From positions 49,712 through 113,711 of the forward strand of contig CAIRDP010000062.1 of the NCBI GenBank assembly GCA_903877385.1: DNA of 64,000 bases. The letters run 5' to 3'. The notes below the pieces were generated by a model. The model had not been told where the DNA came from and searched no databases. It was given only the letters and a program-made list of their open reading frames with translations. A program made the translations under genes and the position numbers. The number at the start of each line of letters is the position of its first letter. Position 1 is the first letter of the stretch. Below, piece after piece: positions 18,076-27,738 of this stretch. This DNA is from an uncultured Bacteroidales bacterium (GTDB lineage: Bacteria; Bacteroidota; Bacteroidia; Bacteroidales; FEN-979).

Positions 18076-19023
18076 ATGGCAAAGACAAAAGGAGAACCTA
18101 TCGCAACTTCAAAGCCTTCAAAAATGGCCAAAAAGCCGGCTGTAAAAGAAACTGCTGAAATAGCTGTGACTGAAAAGAAGGAGACTGAAAAGAAGGAGAC
18201 TAAAAAGAAAGCAGTTCCTGCAAAAGAAGAAAAAACTGCGGTAAAAACCCAGCCAAAAGCAAGGGCCGAAAGCGCCGACGATAAAGTCGAAGTCCCGATT
18301 GAAAAGAAATTAATCGCATTGTACAGCCTCCAGCAGGTCGATTCCCAGGTTGACAAGATCAGGATCATCAGGGGGGAACTCCCGCTTGAAGTACAGGACC
18401 TGGAAGATGAAATTGCCGGGCTTGAAACAAGGGTTGAGAATTATATACAGGAAACCCTGGCCGTTGAAAAGTCAATTACCGAGAAAAAAACATTCATTAA
18501 GGATTGCCATGCCCTGATCAAGAAATATGAGGATCAGCAGATGAATGTGCGAAACAACCGTGAATATGACTCGCTTACCAAGGAGATCGAGTTCCAGAAT
18601 CTCGAGATACAGCTTGCCGAAAAACGGATCAAGGAATTCCAGGCCTCCCTGGATGTAAAGAAGGAAGAGATCGACCGTTACCAGAAACTCCTTTCCGACC
18701 GCAAGAATGATCTCGAGATCAAGAAGAATGAGCTTGATGATATCATTGCTGAAACCGAGAAGGAAGAGCAGGACCTGATCACGTTTTCAGAAAAGAACCG
18801 CAAGTATATCGAGGAAAGGCTGCTTACTGCCTACACCAGGATACGCAAGAATGCAAGGAACGGGCTGGCCGTGGTACAGATTGAGAGGGATGCCTGCGGC
18901 GGATGTTTTAACAAGATACCTCCCCAGCACCAGCTCGATATCAGGATGCATAAGAAGATCATTGTTTGTGAATATTGCGGAAGGATACTTGTTGACGATG
19001 AAATAGTGCAAAGCGTGCGCTGA
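18076..19023 (+). CDS. coiled-coil zinc-ribbon protein, CdsZ-like
   Basis: A 315-residue protein in three parts. Residues 1-75 are Lys/Ala/Glu-rich and low-complexity (KKETEKKETKKKAVPAKEEK). Residues about 80-255 are a long coiled coil. The C-terminus is a C4 zinc ribbon with CGGC and CEYC pairs (zf-RING_7 type). Without the basic tail it matches CdsZ-type proteins encoded next to DUF34 genes. The basic tail is an addition and resembles the tail of the bTHX protein at 53.4 kb in composition. The stop overlaps the next start (TGATG). Confidence 0.85.
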   Translation: MAKTKGEPIATSKPSKMAKKPAVKETAEIAVTEKKETEKKETKKKAVPAKEEKTAVKTQPKARAESADDKVEVPIEKKLIALYSLQQVDSQVDKIRIIRGELPLEVQDLEDEIAGLETRVENYIQETLAVEKSITEKKTFIKDCHALIKKYEDQQMNVRNNREYDSLTKEIEFQNLEIQLAEKRIKEFQASLDVKKEEIDRYQKLLSDRKNDLEIKKNELDDIIAETEKEEQDLITFSEKNRKYIEERLLTAYTRIRKNARNGLAVVQIERDACGGCFNKIPPQHQLDIRMHKKIIVCEYCGRILVDDEIVQSVR

Positions 19024-20555
19024 TGTGCCCTTATCACACAAGAAAAAAGGCCCGGTTGAGCAAATTTCTGCTGCTAAGCTGGGCCTTTCTGTTTCCCTTT
19101 GTTTCCTTGTTTGCCCAGTTCCATTATTCCCAGAATTGCCAGAAGGCATACCAGGATATCATCAACCTGCATTTCCAGGAAGCCCGTCAGCTCATCTCTT
19201 CTGAAAAAGCTTCCGATCCCGGCAACCTGGTACCTGCCTACCTTGAGAATTACATTGATTTCCTTACCGTGTTCATAGGGGAGGAGCGAAGCCAGTATGA
19301 TCGTATAAAGCCCTTATTCCTGGCCCGGATCGATGCTCTTGAAACAGGCTACAGGTCTTCGCCGTATTTAAATTTCTGTTTGGGCGAAGCCAATCTCCAG
19401 CTTGCTTCTGTACAGATGAAATTCGGTGAATTTACACAGGCTGCACTAAGGGTGCGCAAGGCCCATCATTATTATACCGAAAATGAAAAGAATTTTCCGG
19501 AATTCCTTCCGAATTATATTGGCCTTGGGATCACCCATGTATTGGGGGGGATAGTCCCCGACAGTTACAAATGGATAGCCAACCTGATGGGAGTCGACGG
19601 GACTATAGTCCAGGGATTGCAGGAATTGAAATCAGCTGCAGATTACAACGGGTCTGATGCAGTTTATAACCTGTACCGGCCCCAGGCCCTGGTATACCTG
19701 GCGATGGTGAGCGCTAACCTAAGCAGGGACAAAAGCGAAGCCCTCAGGATTTTTGCGCAAATCGAAAAGAACAATAAGTCACAAAGCCTGCTCATCATTT
19801 TCGCGAGGGCTAATGTCATGATGAAGAACGGTTTGAATGCACAGGCGCTTGAACTGCTAAAACAAAGGCCTCACGATGCGGCTGCTTACCCGTTTTATTA
19901 CCTGGATTTCATGGAAGGAGTGGCAAAGCTCAACAGTCTCGATACCTCGGCCATGACCGATCTCAGGTTCTTCGTGGATCATTTCAGGGGGATCAATTAC
20001 ATCAAATCGGCCTGGCAGAAAATGGCCTGGCTGCAGTTTTTAAAAGGAGATACAAACGCTTACAGGAAGTGCATGGATAAAATACTTGCTTCGGGCAATC
20101 CGGGAGGGGAGGAGGACAGGCAGGCCATACGCGAAGCCCAGTTAAAACAGCTCCCCAACCTGGTCCTGCTGAGGGCCCGGCTGCTGTTCGACGGAGGGTA
20201 TTACGACCGGGCTTTGTCGGAACTCCTGAACCGGTCAACCAAAACATTCCTGTTCAACCGTAAAGACCTCCTTGAATACTCATACCGCCTGGGCAGGATA
20301 TACCATGAATCGGGCAATCCCGACAAGGCTCTCTCATATTACAGGCTTACCGTACAGCGAGGGAAGCATGAGTCCTGGTATTTCGCAGCAGCTTCAGCCC
20401 TTCAGATGGGGCTTATTTATGAGAATAAAGGTGAACTTTCAAAGGCCGACAGTGCTTACCATGTTTGCCTGAGCTGCAAGCCTGCCGATTATAAAAACAG
20501 CCTCAGCCAGAAGGCCAAGGCTGGAATCAGCAGAATTAAATCGGTTCGTCCTTAA
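19023..20555 (+). CDS. exported TPR-repeat protein
   Basis: A 510-residue protein with a signal peptide (FLLLSWAFLFPFVSLFAQ) and alpha-helical repeats. The clearest TPR units are at the C-terminus (LGRIYHESGNPDKALSYY and MGLIYENKGELSKADSAY). The middle part (LGITHVLGGIVPDSYKWI, LMGVDGTIVQGLQELKSA) distantly recalls Iml2/TTC39-type TPR proteins, an impression only. It probably acts as a periplasmic or surface scaffold. Its start overlaps the CdsZ stop, and its last 4 bases overlap the convergent FadL-like gene. Confidence 0.8.
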   Translation: MCPYHTRKKARLSKFLLLSWAFLFPFVSLFAQFHYSQNCQKAYQDIINLHFQEARQLISSEKASDPGNLVPAYLENYIDFLTVFIGEERSQYDRIKPLFLARIDALETGYRSSPYLNFCLGEANLQLASVQMKFGEFTQAALRVRKAHHYYTENEKNFPEFLPNYIGLGITHVLGGIVPDSYKWIANLMGVDGTIVQGLQELKSAADYNGSDAVYNLYRPQALVYLAMVSANLSRDKSEALRIFAQIEKNNKSQSLLIIFARANVMMKNGLNAQALELLKQRPHDAAAYPFYYLDFMEGVAKLNSLDTSAMTDLRFFVDHFRGINYIKSAWQKMAWLQFLKGDTNAYRKCMDKILASGNPGGEEDRQAIREAQLKQLPNLVLLRARLLFDGGYYDRALSELLNRSTKTFLFNRKDLLEYSYRLGRIYHESGNPDKALSYYRLTVQRGKHESWYFAAASALQMGLIYENKGELSKADSAYHVCLSCKPADYKNSLSQKAKAGISRIKSVRP

Positions 20556-22000
20556 AACCTGAAGCCAATGGTAGTCAGGACTGTGCTTGTGGTCAATGTG
20601 TTTGTCGATGGCAGCATACCGGTATAATTATACAAGTAGTATTCCTCTTTCGACTGTGCCCACTGGTAGGTCACATCGGCATAGAAATGTTTGATCCTGT
20701 AACCGGCCCCGCCTGAGATCGTATACCTTGCCCCGTCGATTCCTGAAGTCGTATAGGGATTGCTGTAGTATGCCGCTCCAGCCCTGATCCTGAAATCGGC
20801 TATTCTCCATTCAGTTCCCACACGGATGTTGCCCCAGGACTGGAAACTGCTTTTAATGTCATTATTTTCATTGGTAAATGAATAATCCGGGGCAGAGAGC
20901 CTGGCCTGGGAATAATTGACATATTCATACTCGGCGCTGATCAGCCCGAAGTTCCCTATGACAAAGGCAAGGCTGCCAATGGCCCTGAAGGGTGTACGCA
21001 TGTAATAAGAATAGTCACCAACGGGGGAATTCTGGCTGTTATTATTCAGGCCTGATCCCGGGTCGTAATATGCCGATGTTGTTGAGAACCAATGGTCGTG
21101 CATATTGGGGTACCAGGTTGGGGAGTGAATGGCAACACCTATGCGCATCCAGTTAAGGGGACGGTAGATCACTCCTCCCTTGATCACAAAACCAGTTCCA
21201 TGGGTCTCGAGATGATAATCATAATACATTGAACTGAAGTACCGGATTGAGTCACCATTGTCTTTTTCGGAATACGTTGAATTCTCATAATAGCGTATGA
21301 AAGGAACCCCGAATGTTACTCCGAAATACAGCTTATCGCCCAGGTTTCCGCCCATGGTGATATCGAACTCGTTTATGGAACCTATGGTGGTTACCTGCTT
21401 GGATTGGTAAGCGCCTCCATGAGGCTGGTCGCTTGTGTACCTGTTGTTGCTGTCAAGGTATATAAGGCTAGCATCAGAGGCAGGGCCTATATCGAAAGGA
21501 TAATCAGAAGGTTTGCTTCCGGGGGTGTTGTTTAATTTATCGGTGTACACATTCAGCAGAGAACTGGAATGGTTAGGGCCTGAGATGGTGAAGGATGAAT
21601 TGAAGTCATTCTGGCGGTTCATCCCGAAACCGACGTTAAAGTTAAAAAATGAGCCGGTTCTCACCTGGGGTTTGAATGTAAACACAAAGCCGATGTTGCC
21701 CATCCCCACATTCAAGGTATTGGTTGAATTCATCTGGCTGAGGTAATCAGTTCTGATGTTTTCTACTGCAGGTGCAATTGTCATTGAGAACTCCGAACCC
21801 TGGTAAAGTCCTATCCCTGCAGGGTTTATTGCAAGTGCAGAGAAATCAGCACCCACTGCACCGAATGCTCCTCCGGTTCCTACAAACCTGGCCGTTCCGC
21901 TGTAGTATATTCTCGAGTACCTGAGAACATCTGATGAGGATTGGGTAAAAGCGGCCTGGGAAAGGAGGATTGAGATAAAAATCACTGTCAGCTTTTTCAT
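20552..22000 (-). CDS. FadL/OmpP1-like outer-membrane porin
   Basis: A 482-residue protein with a signal peptide (MKKLTVIFISILLSQAAFTQ). The following segment (RYSRIYYSGTARFVGTGGAFGAVGADFSALAINPAGIGLY) is characteristic of the FadL/TodX hydrophobic-substrate porin family in Bacteroidota. The rest alternates beta-strand-like segments and ends in aromatic FRF, the usual C-terminal barrel signature. The cargo is not predictable. It lies 37 bases downstream of the Gly/Tyr-rich lipoprotein gene on the same strand, so the two are probably co-transcribed. Confidence 0.88.
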   Translation of the reverse strand: MKKLTVIFISILLSQAAFTQSSSDVLRYSRIYYSGTARFVGTGGAFGAVGADFSALAINPAGIGLYQGSEFSMTIAPAVENIRTDYLSQMNSTNTLNVGMGNIGFVFTFKPQVRTGSFFNFNVGFGMNRQNDFNSSFTISGPNHSSSLLNVYTDKLNNTPGSKPSDYPFDIGPASDASLIYLDSNNRYTSDQPHGGAYQSKQVTTIGSINEFDITMGGNLGDKLYFGVTFGVPFIRYYENSTYSEKDNGDSIRYFSSMYYDYHLETHGTGFVIKGGVIYRPLNWMRIGVAIHSPTWYPNMHDHWFSTTSAYYDPGSGLNNNSQNSPVGDYSYYMRTPFRAIGSLAFVIGNFGLISAEYEYVNYSQARLSAPDYSFTNENNDIKSSFQSWGNIRVGTEWRIADFRIRAGAAYYSNPYTTSGIDGARYTISGGAGYRIKHFYADVTYQWAQSKEEYYLYNYTGMLPSTNTLTTSTVLTTIGFRF

Positions 22001-22037
22001 GGTTGTAGTATTTATAGCAAATGGGTTTTAAGATTTT

Positions 22038-23372
22038 CTACCTTCTTCCGCCTCCGCCTCCTGAATGGCCGCCACCGCCGCCACCGCCGCCACCGCCGCC
22101 GGAACGTGAGCCGCCTCCGCCTCCGCTGTAACCACCGCCGCCGGAACGGCCTCCGCCTCCGTTGTAACCTCCGCCTGAGCGAGAGCCTCCGAAAGAGGAA
22201 GAATGAGAGGGTGTAAATCCTCTTGAAGGAGAGTAATTCCTTGGTGCGCTATACTGCTGGGACCTGGCCCCGCCTGAATTTCCCGAAGAAACATTTCCTC
22301 TCTGGCCAACGGCTGAACCGCCGCGGTTTGATGAGGATGCTGCCTGCCTGCCTGCCGAGTTTTGTGCCTGGACCCTGGGATTGATGTAGTCCTGGCTGGA
22401 GCGTGCCTGCCTGTAATTGCCCGGGGTGTAATTCTGAACCTGGCCCTGGCGTTGAACTGCCGTATTGCCGGGTTGGGTATATCTTGGCGAAGGCTGCTGT
22501 TTTGTTGCGCGGTAAGCGTTGACCTGGCCTGTGTTCCTGCTGTAAGTTCCCTGCCGTTCATTTGCAGGACGGGTATAATGATACCGTTCCTGGGATGCAG
22601 TTGGGTTGCGCTGGTTTGTTGCGGGGTCAGTTGAGCGCACAGTACCGTTATTCCGGCCTGTTGAGCGGACCGATGGGGGCGTAGCCGAACGCGTATTGGC
22701 TGTAGGGGAAATGCTGCTGTTCCTGCTTGCCGGTATGGCGGTAGAATTACCCCTGGAGCTGGGTGCATAGGCGGTGTTTCTTACCGAGCTTTGCCTTGGA
22801 CCGTAATATGAATTGTAATAGCCTCCCTCCCGATATGGGTAATAACCTCCGTACCAGTATGGATAACCCCAGTAAGCGTATGGATTGTAATACCACCAGT
22901 AAGGTGAATTCCAGTAATAAGGATACCCCCAGCCGTAACCCATACCGTAGCCCATTCCGAAACCGAATGTGAACGACGGGCCCCAGTCGTAATATCCTCC
23001 TCCATAACCGAGATTGATGTTAACATTGGAGCCCCCGCAGCAAGCAGAGGTTGTATCGGCAGATGAACCATCAAAATAACTTTTGGCGGTTTGGGGATGC
23101 TGGAATTTCTTTATCCTGTCGGCATAGGATATATCACTGTAATCGAGTGTTGCAGCATTGGCTTTGAGACTGTCATGTGCAACGGCTGATGAGTTTGAAG
23201 CCAGGGCTGTAGTGAGGTCCTGGTTGTAATTCGGGGCCGTGTTGCTCTTGGCTTTTTGTCGTGAGGGTGTGGAATACACATCGTCGTTATTTACCGAAAG
23301 GGCCTGTTGCTGGGTTTTACAGGCACTCATCATGAGACTGATGATCACTGCGATAAATGCTGCTCTTTTCAT
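22038..23372 (-). CDS. low-complexity surface lipoprotein, Tyr/Trp/Gly-rich then Gly/Ser-rich
   Basis: A 444-residue protein. The signal peptide ends in lipobox MSAC (ATG 23372 chosen; an upstream start adds 8 residues with no effect). A plain region of about 100 residues is followed by a run of GY, WGYPYYW and YPYW units (about residues 120-190). A Ser/Arg/Asn/Gln-rich disordered region follows, then a C-terminal glycine-rich tail with GGGGG runs ending in GGRR. A CC pair (SACCGG) lies just before the aromatic run. The composition suggests an adhesive or matrix-like surface protein, an inference only. Strong purine bias opens a long spurious frame (22028-22768) in the same region. Confidence 0.8.
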   Translation of the reverse strand: MKRAAFIAVIISLMMSACKTQQQALSVNNDDVYSTPSRQKAKSNTAPNYNQDLTTALASNSSAVAHDSLKANAATLDYSDISYADRIKKFQHPQTAKSYFDGSSADTTSACCGGSNVNINLGYGGGYYDWGPSFTFGFGMGYGMGYGWGYPYYWNSPYWWYYNPYAYWGYPYWYGGYYPYREGGYYNSYYGPRQSSVRNTAYAPSSRGNSTAIPASRNSSISPTANTRSATPPSVRSTGRNNGTVRSTDPATNQRNPTASQERYHYTRPANERQGTYSRNTGQVNAYRATKQQPSPRYTQPGNTAVQRQGQVQNYTPGNYRQARSSQDYINPRVQAQNSAGRQAASSSNRGGSAVGQRGNVSSGNSGGARSQQYSAPRNYSPSRGFTPSHSSSFGGSRSGGGYNGGGGRSGGGGYSGGGGGSRSGGGGGGGGGGGHSGGGGGRR

Positions 23373-23403
23373 GGTTTTGGTTCCTTTATAATTCAATTTT
23401 TAG

Positions 23404-23411
23404 TACTTTTG
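23404..23411 (+). promoter_or_regulatory. -7 box upstream of proS
   Basis: TACTTTTG matches TAnnTTTG, 51 bases before the proS ATG. No clear -33 TTG. Confidence 0.5.
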
Positions 23412-23462
23412 ACGGGCTAATAATAGCAAAGCATAACAGCAAATATCATACCAAAGTATTAA

Positions 23463-24938
23463 ATGGCTAAAGATTTTCCAACCCGTTCAGAGAATTATTC
23501 ACAGTGGTATAATGATCTGGTAATCAAGGCCGATTTGGCCGAAAATTCAGCTGTCAGAGGTTGCATGGTGATAAAACCATACGGTTTCGCAATCTGGGAA
23601 AAAATCCAATCCATATTGGATAAGAAATTCAAGGATACCGGTCATTCGAACGTTTATTTCCCGATTTTTATCCCGAAATCCTTCTTCAGCAAGGAGGCAA
23701 GCCATGTGGAGGGATTTGCAAAAGAATGTGCCGTAGTCACCCATTACAGGCTGAAGAAGTCCCCTGACGGCAAAGGAATCATCGTTGATGAAGACGCCAA
23801 GCTCGAGGAGGAGCTGATCGTTCGCCCCACTTCCGAAACCATCATATGGGATACATACAGGAACTGGATAAAATCGTACCGTGACCTTCCACTTTTATAC
23901 AACCAGTGGGCCAACGTTGTGCGCTGGGAAATGCGTACGCGTTTGTTCCTGCGTACAGCGGAATTCCTTTGGCAGGAGGGACATACGGCTCATGCAAGCC
24001 AGGAAGAAGCTTTGAAGGAAGCAGAAACCATGCTTGGTGTTTATGCCGATTTTGTTGAGAACTGGATGGCTATTCCTGTTCTGAAAGGTGTTAAATCACC
24101 CAATGAGCGTTTTGCCGGAGCCATTGAAACGTATGCCATTGAGGCACTTATGCAGGATGGTAAAGCGCTTCAGGCAGGAACATCGCATTTCCTCGGACAA
24201 AATTTCGCCAAGGCATTTGACGTGAAATTCCTGAACCGTGATAACCAGCTGGAGTATGTTTGGGCTACTTCCTGGGGGGTTTCCACCCGTTTAATGGGCG
24301 CCCTGGTGATGGCCCATTCCGATGACAATGGACTTGTGCTCCCGCCCAGGCTGGCGCCAATCCAGGTTGCCATAGTGCCCGTATTCAAAAACCAGGAACA
24401 ACTGGACCTGATCTCAAAGGTGGTCCTCCCAGTTAAAAAGGCTCTTGAAAGCAAGGGTGTACTTGTCAAGTATGACGACAGGGATACGCATAAACCCGGG
24501 TGGAAATTCGCTGAATACGAATTCAAGGGAGTACCTTTAAGGATCACTATCGGTCCCCGTGATATCGAGAACAATACGGTTGAGATCGCCCGAAGGGATA
24601 CCCTCGAGAAGGAAACCTTCCTGATCACCGACATCGAAGAAAAGGTGGTCCACCTTCTGGATAAAATTCAGAAAAACCTGTATGACAGGGCATTGTCGTT
24701 CAGGGAACAAAACACTTTTACAGTGAATACCTGGGATGAGTTCGTTGATACCATCGAGAAAAAGGGTGGCTTTATCTCGGCTCACTGGGACGGGACCACC
24801 GAAACCGAAGAAAAGATAAAGGAAGCGACCAAAGCGACCATCAGGGTAATTCCTCTGAATAATGTGAAGGAAGCCGGCCGTTGTGTTTTTTCGGGAAAAC
24901 CGTCAACACAGAGGGTTATATTTGCCCGTGCTTATTAA
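23463..24938 (+). CDS. proS: prolyl-tRNA synthetase, archaeal/eukaryotic type
   Basis: A 491-residue class II synthetase that charges tRNA-Pro. It is the shorter ProS type without the bacterial editing insertion. Seen: motif 2 around [20 protein letters not shown] with the invariant Arg residues, RPTSETIIW, and motif 3 region [19 protein letters not shown]. The C-terminal part is the anticodon-binding domain plus a terminal extension ending ARAY, usual in this type. The 3' end is 2 bases from the convergent GIN-domain gene, so there is no room for a separate terminator. Confidence 0.97.
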   Translation: MAKDFPTRSENYSQWYNDLVIKADLAENSAVRGCMVIKPYGFAIWEKIQSILDKKFKDTGHSNVYFPIFIPKSFFSKEASHVEGFAKECAVVTHYRLKKSPDGKGIIVDEDAKLEEELIVRPTSETIIWDTYRNWIKSYRDLPLLYNQWANVVRWEMRTRLFLRTAEFLWQEGHTAHASQEEALKEAETMLGVYADFVENWMAIPVLKGVKSPNERFAGAIETYAIEALMQDGKALQAGTSHFLGQNFAKAFDVKFLNRDNQLEYVWATSWGVSTRLMGALVMAHSDDNGLVLPPRLAPIQVAIVPVFKNQEQLDLISKVVLPVKKALESKGVLVKYDDRDTHKPGWKFAEYEFKGVPLRITIGPRDIENNTVEIARRDTLEKETFLITDIEEKVVHLLDKIQKNLYDRALSFREQNTFTVNTWDEFVDTIEKKGGFISAHWDGTTETEEKIKEATKATIRVIPLNNVKEAGRCVFSGKPSTQRVIFARAY

Positions 24939-24940
24939 AG

Positions 24941-25705
24941 TCAGAAAGGTTCAAGAACCCCTTTGCCTGTGAATTTTCCACCCACCCCGGGAGGATTGCC
25001 GGTATAGTATACGCTTCCTATATTTTCAATGACCGCATAGATTGAAACGCTCACATTGACATAACAGTCGTTGCTCCCCTTGCTGGTCACATAACAATAC
25101 ATGGTTTTAAGATCTTTGGCCTGGAAAAATCCCAGGTCATTGGTATAAACAGATGCCATGTTGCAGGTCCCATGGAGGTTATAGTCGGCAGTCCCCATGA
25201 GCAGTCCGAACCATCCCTTGCTGTAATTCAATGCAAGGTCAATGGTCCCGCAGCCACCCCAGACTTCAACCTTGACCGAATCCCCTGCCAGGGTATTGGT
25301 CGAGCTTACATCCCCCGAAGCATTATAATAGATTTTCCAGAGGTTTTTTACCGAGACATGTGCGTTTATCGGTTTATCGTAGCTTCTAAGCCAGTTGCAG
25401 GTATTGAGGTTGCGTATGACAAGCTGCCGGTTTTGTATAAGGGTCGTGATCCCCGAAATTATATTGCTCCCTGCTTCGACGGTAACCTTGTCCACCGTAT
25501 CCTGTGTAAGGATAAGGTTCACGTTATCGGCCAGATCAATGCTGTCGAAAGGGGTAACCGGTCTCTCCTGCATGATAACGGAGCCCGAATTACTGAAGCA
25601 TTTGCCTCCCTTGCTGCAGGAGACGAATCCAGCTGATACGGCGACGACTGCCGCAAAAAACAGGAAGAGGCCGGTAAATGCCTTATTTGATCGTCTTCTT
25701 TCCAT
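24941..25705 (-). CDS. GIN-domain lipoprotein (DUF2807)
   Basis: About 254 residues. The signal peptide has lipobox FVSC, followed by a beta-helical auto-transporter-adhesin-like (head GIN/DUF2807) domain. The opening PFDSIDLADNVNLILTQD and VTVEAGSNII are typical of this family in Bacteroidota. It should be lipid-anchored in the envelope; the function of the family is unknown. ATG 25705 overlaps the end of the upstream PagL-like gene by 23 bases (25717 is an alternative), so the two are probably coupled. Confidence 0.82.
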   Translation of the reverse strand: MERRRSNKAFTGLFLFFAAVVAVSAGFVSCSKGGKCFSNSGSVIMQERPVTPFDSIDLADNVNLILTQDTVDKVTVEAGSNIISGITTLIQNRQLVIRNLNTCNWLRSYDKPINAHVSVKNLWKIYYNASGDVSSTNTLAGDSVKVEVWGGCGTIDLALNYSKGWFGLLMGTADYNLHGTCNMASVYTNDLGFFQAKDLKTMYCYVTSKGSNDCYVNVSVSIYAVIENIGSVYYTGNPPGVGGKFTGKGVLEPF

Positions 25706-26864
25706 AAAACACATCAAATTTATACCCTATTCCCCAGCCTATATAGTCTGCCCTTCCGAAATGAACTTTAAGGAGCACATGGGCGAAGAAGTTATCGAAA
25801 AAAGTATACTGGAAGCAGAATTTCTCATACAGGGGCCCGTTGGTTTTTTCCTTTCCGCCCAGGTATACCCCGAGGTTTGTAATAAATCCCAGTTTCCCCA
25901 GCATCAGTTCGTAAGCTGCATTCACACCGGGTCTCATGATCTGAAACGGGCTGCCGGCAGGATTGTTGTTCATTTCGAGTATCTTCTTCTGGGATTCGTC
26001 GTACGAAAGGTCCAGGCCCAGGCCCACCTTGCTTTTCCTGCTGACCTCGATAAACGTGTTTTCAAAAAAATGATAAACAAAATAGTTGTATCCAAGCTCG
26101 GAGGTCATGTTCTTATACCCGAGCGCTCCTCCTATATCGAATTCAATGGAATGTCTTATTGTTGTGGAGAATGGGGCGGTAGGGGCGAAGTAGCGGTCGC
26201 CTATATCCTTATTCTCCCTCACCGGTTTGACAGCAAGCCCAATGCTGACCAGGGGGGCGTTAAGACCATAATTGGGAGTTTTAAGGGAGCCGTTTGAAAA
26301 ATGCTGGAAGCTGACTCCCCCGGTAAGGGTGAAATATTCGCTGAGGCGGTACCTGGCTTCGAACATTAGGTTGATTGCCGCATTGATATGGGAGCCGATG
26401 GCGATATCCTTGTAATTGGTGAGCCTGTCAAATTTTTTAGTGAGATATCCTGCCCCGAGAGAAAACCGAAAGCCAAAAGTGAATACCCTGGTTTTATACA
26501 GGGGGAAATTTATGAACGGCATAAGGGCAAAAGCGCTTCCCAGTATTGGGTTGTTGCCCAGGGGGGTGTACAAAAAAGTCATCCCGAGAATCGGGTAGTT
26601 GTATGCTCTTTCCCAGTTCTGGCGCCCGTAGGTCTGCTGTTCAATGCTGAATTCAAAGGCCGGGAAATGCGCGTTAAACAGCTGCAATTCAAGGTGCTGT
26701 GCATAGAGAAATCCGTAATCCGCCTTGGCCTCGATGATCAGGTTGGAGGTGAACAGCTTATGTTCGAACTGGGCCGGGCATATTGCAGGGCTCCCCAGGA
26801 GGATCACAACAGTCATGATCTTCAGGTATATCCGTGACAATATGGGTTTACAGCTCAGGGGCAT
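25683..26864 (-). CDS. acyloxyacyl hydrolase / PagL-like lipid A 3-O-deacylase
   Basis: About 393 residues with a signal peptide (VVILLGSPAICPAQ) and an outer-membrane barrel of the PagL/acyloxyacyl-hydrolase type. The active-site-like motif QHFSNGSLKTPNYG carries His188 and Ser190, matching the PagL His-x-Ser pair. Barrel-like strands follow to the C-terminus. PagL removes the 3-position acyl chain of lipid A, which complements the LpxR-like gene 11 kb away. The open frame extends 67 codons further upstream, through the divergent promoter region, so ATG 26864 is chosen. Confidence 0.75.
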   Translation of the reverse strand: MPLSCKPILSRIYLKIMTVVILLGSPAICPAQFEHKLFTSNLIIEAKADYGFLYAQHLELQLFNAHFPAFEFSIEQQTYGRQNWERAYNYPILGMTFLYTPLGNNPILGSAFALMPFINFPLYKTRVFTFGFRFSLGAGYLTKKFDRLTNYKDIAIGSHINAAINLMFEARYRLSEYFTLTGGVSFQHFSNGSLKTPNYGLNAPLVSIGLAVKPVRENKDIGDRYFAPTAPFSTTIRHSIEFDIGGALGYKNMTSELGYNYFVYHFFENTFIEVSRKSKVGLGLDLSYDESQKKILEMNNNPAGSPFQIMRPGVNAAYELMLGKLGFITNLGVYLGGKEKTNGPLYEKFCFQYTFFDNFFAHVLLKVHFGRADYIGWGIGYKFDVFYGKKTIK

Positions 26865-26885
26865 TTCGGGTTTTTGATTGCAGCG

Positions 26886-26893
26886 CAAAATTA
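26886..26893 (-). promoter_or_regulatory. -7 box of the PagL-like gene
   Basis: Minus strand TAATTTTG matches TAnnTTTG, 21 bases before ATG 26864. It is divergent from the mazG box. Confidence 0.55.
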
Positions 26894-26930
26894 TGGAACA
26901 TTGGAGTTCAGCCGCTAATGCTGAAATGCT

Positions 26931-26938
26931 TATTTTTG
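26931..26938 (+). promoter_or_regulatory. -7 box of mazG
   Basis: TATTTTTG matches TAnnTTTG, 14 bases before the mazG ATG at 26953. It rules out the longer in-frame starts upstream. Confidence 0.6.
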
Positions 26939-26952
26939 CCAAAAGAACAATA

Positions 26953-27738
26953 ATGCAGGAAAAGACAGCAGCTTTTGCACGTTTGCTTGAGATAATGGAT
27001 GAGCTCAGGGCCAAATGCCCCTGGGATAAAAAACAGACTATCGAAAGCCTAAGATACCTCACCATTGAGGAAACTTACGAATTATCCGATTCAATTATAG
27101 AAAATGATCTCGATGCCGTCAAGAAGGAGTTGGGCGACCTCATGCTCCACCTGGTGTTTTATTCAAAGATTGCTTCTGAAACCGGGGCTTTTGACATCAC
27201 CGACGTCCTGAATAACATCATAGAGAAACTCATCAACCGTCATCCTCATATTTTCGGAGATGTTGTTGTTAAGGATGCCCGGGAGGTTCACGACAACTGG
27301 GAAAAGATCAAGCTTAAGGAGAAGGGCATCAAGTCGGTACTTTCGGGCGTGCCCAAGTCGTTGCCCGCCGTGGTTAAGGCATACAGGATTCAGGAGAAGG
27401 CCAGCGGGGTAGGGTTTGACTGGGAACATCCCGAACAGGTGTGGGAGAAAGTCAAGGAGGAATTGCAGGAGCTTCGCGAAAACGTTGAGAATAACGCAAG
27501 CCATGCAAAAAAAGAAGATGAGATGGGCGACCTGCTTTTTGCCCTGATCAATTATGCCAGGTTCATCGAAGTCAACCCTGAAGATGCGCTGGAAAAGACA
27601 AACCGGAAATTTATCCGCCGTTTCCAGTTCCTCGAGGAGAATGCGAAGAAGATCGGAAAATCACTCCACGAGCTCAGCCTTGCCGAGATGGATGTTTACT
27701 GGGAGCAGGCCAAAGCTATGGAACAGCCCTTATTATAA
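26953..27738 (+). CDS. mazG: nucleoside triphosphate pyrophosphohydrolase MazG
   Basis: A 261-residue tandem-domain MazG that hydrolyses (d)NTPs to monophosphate and pyrophosphate. Seen: LRAKCPWDKKQTIESL, the EExxE-type metal motif ETYELSD plus KKELGDLMLHLVFYS in the first domain, and EEL..KKEDEMGDLLFALINYAR in the second. The start at 26953 is fixed by the -7 box. The PAP2 gene begins directly after the stop (GTG at 27739), so the two are translationally adjacent. The pyrophosphate produced could feed the membrane pyrophosphatase, a general link only. Confidence 0.96.
   Translation: MQEKTAAFARLLEIMDELRAKCPWDKKQTIESLRYLTIEETYELSDSIIENDLDAVKKELGDLMLHLVFYSKIASETGAFDITDVLNNIIEKLINRHPHIFGDVVVKDAREVHDNWEKIKLKEKGIKSVLSGVPKSLPAVVKAYRIQEKASGVGFDWEHPEQVWEKVKEELQELRENVENNASHAKKEDEMGDLLFALINYARFIEVNPEDALEKTNRKFIRRFQFLEENAKKIGKSLHELSLAEMDVYWEQAKAMEQPLL

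Noticed and set aside
22028..22768. 246-codon minus-strand frame overlapping the Gly/Tyr-rich lipoprotein
   Set aside because: It is an alternative frame opened by the repeat composition; the lipoprotein frame has a signal peptide and lipobox.
25395..26297. 300-codon plus-strand frame over the GIN and PagL-like genes
   Set aside because: It spans two better-supported genes on the other strand and has no recognisable motifs.
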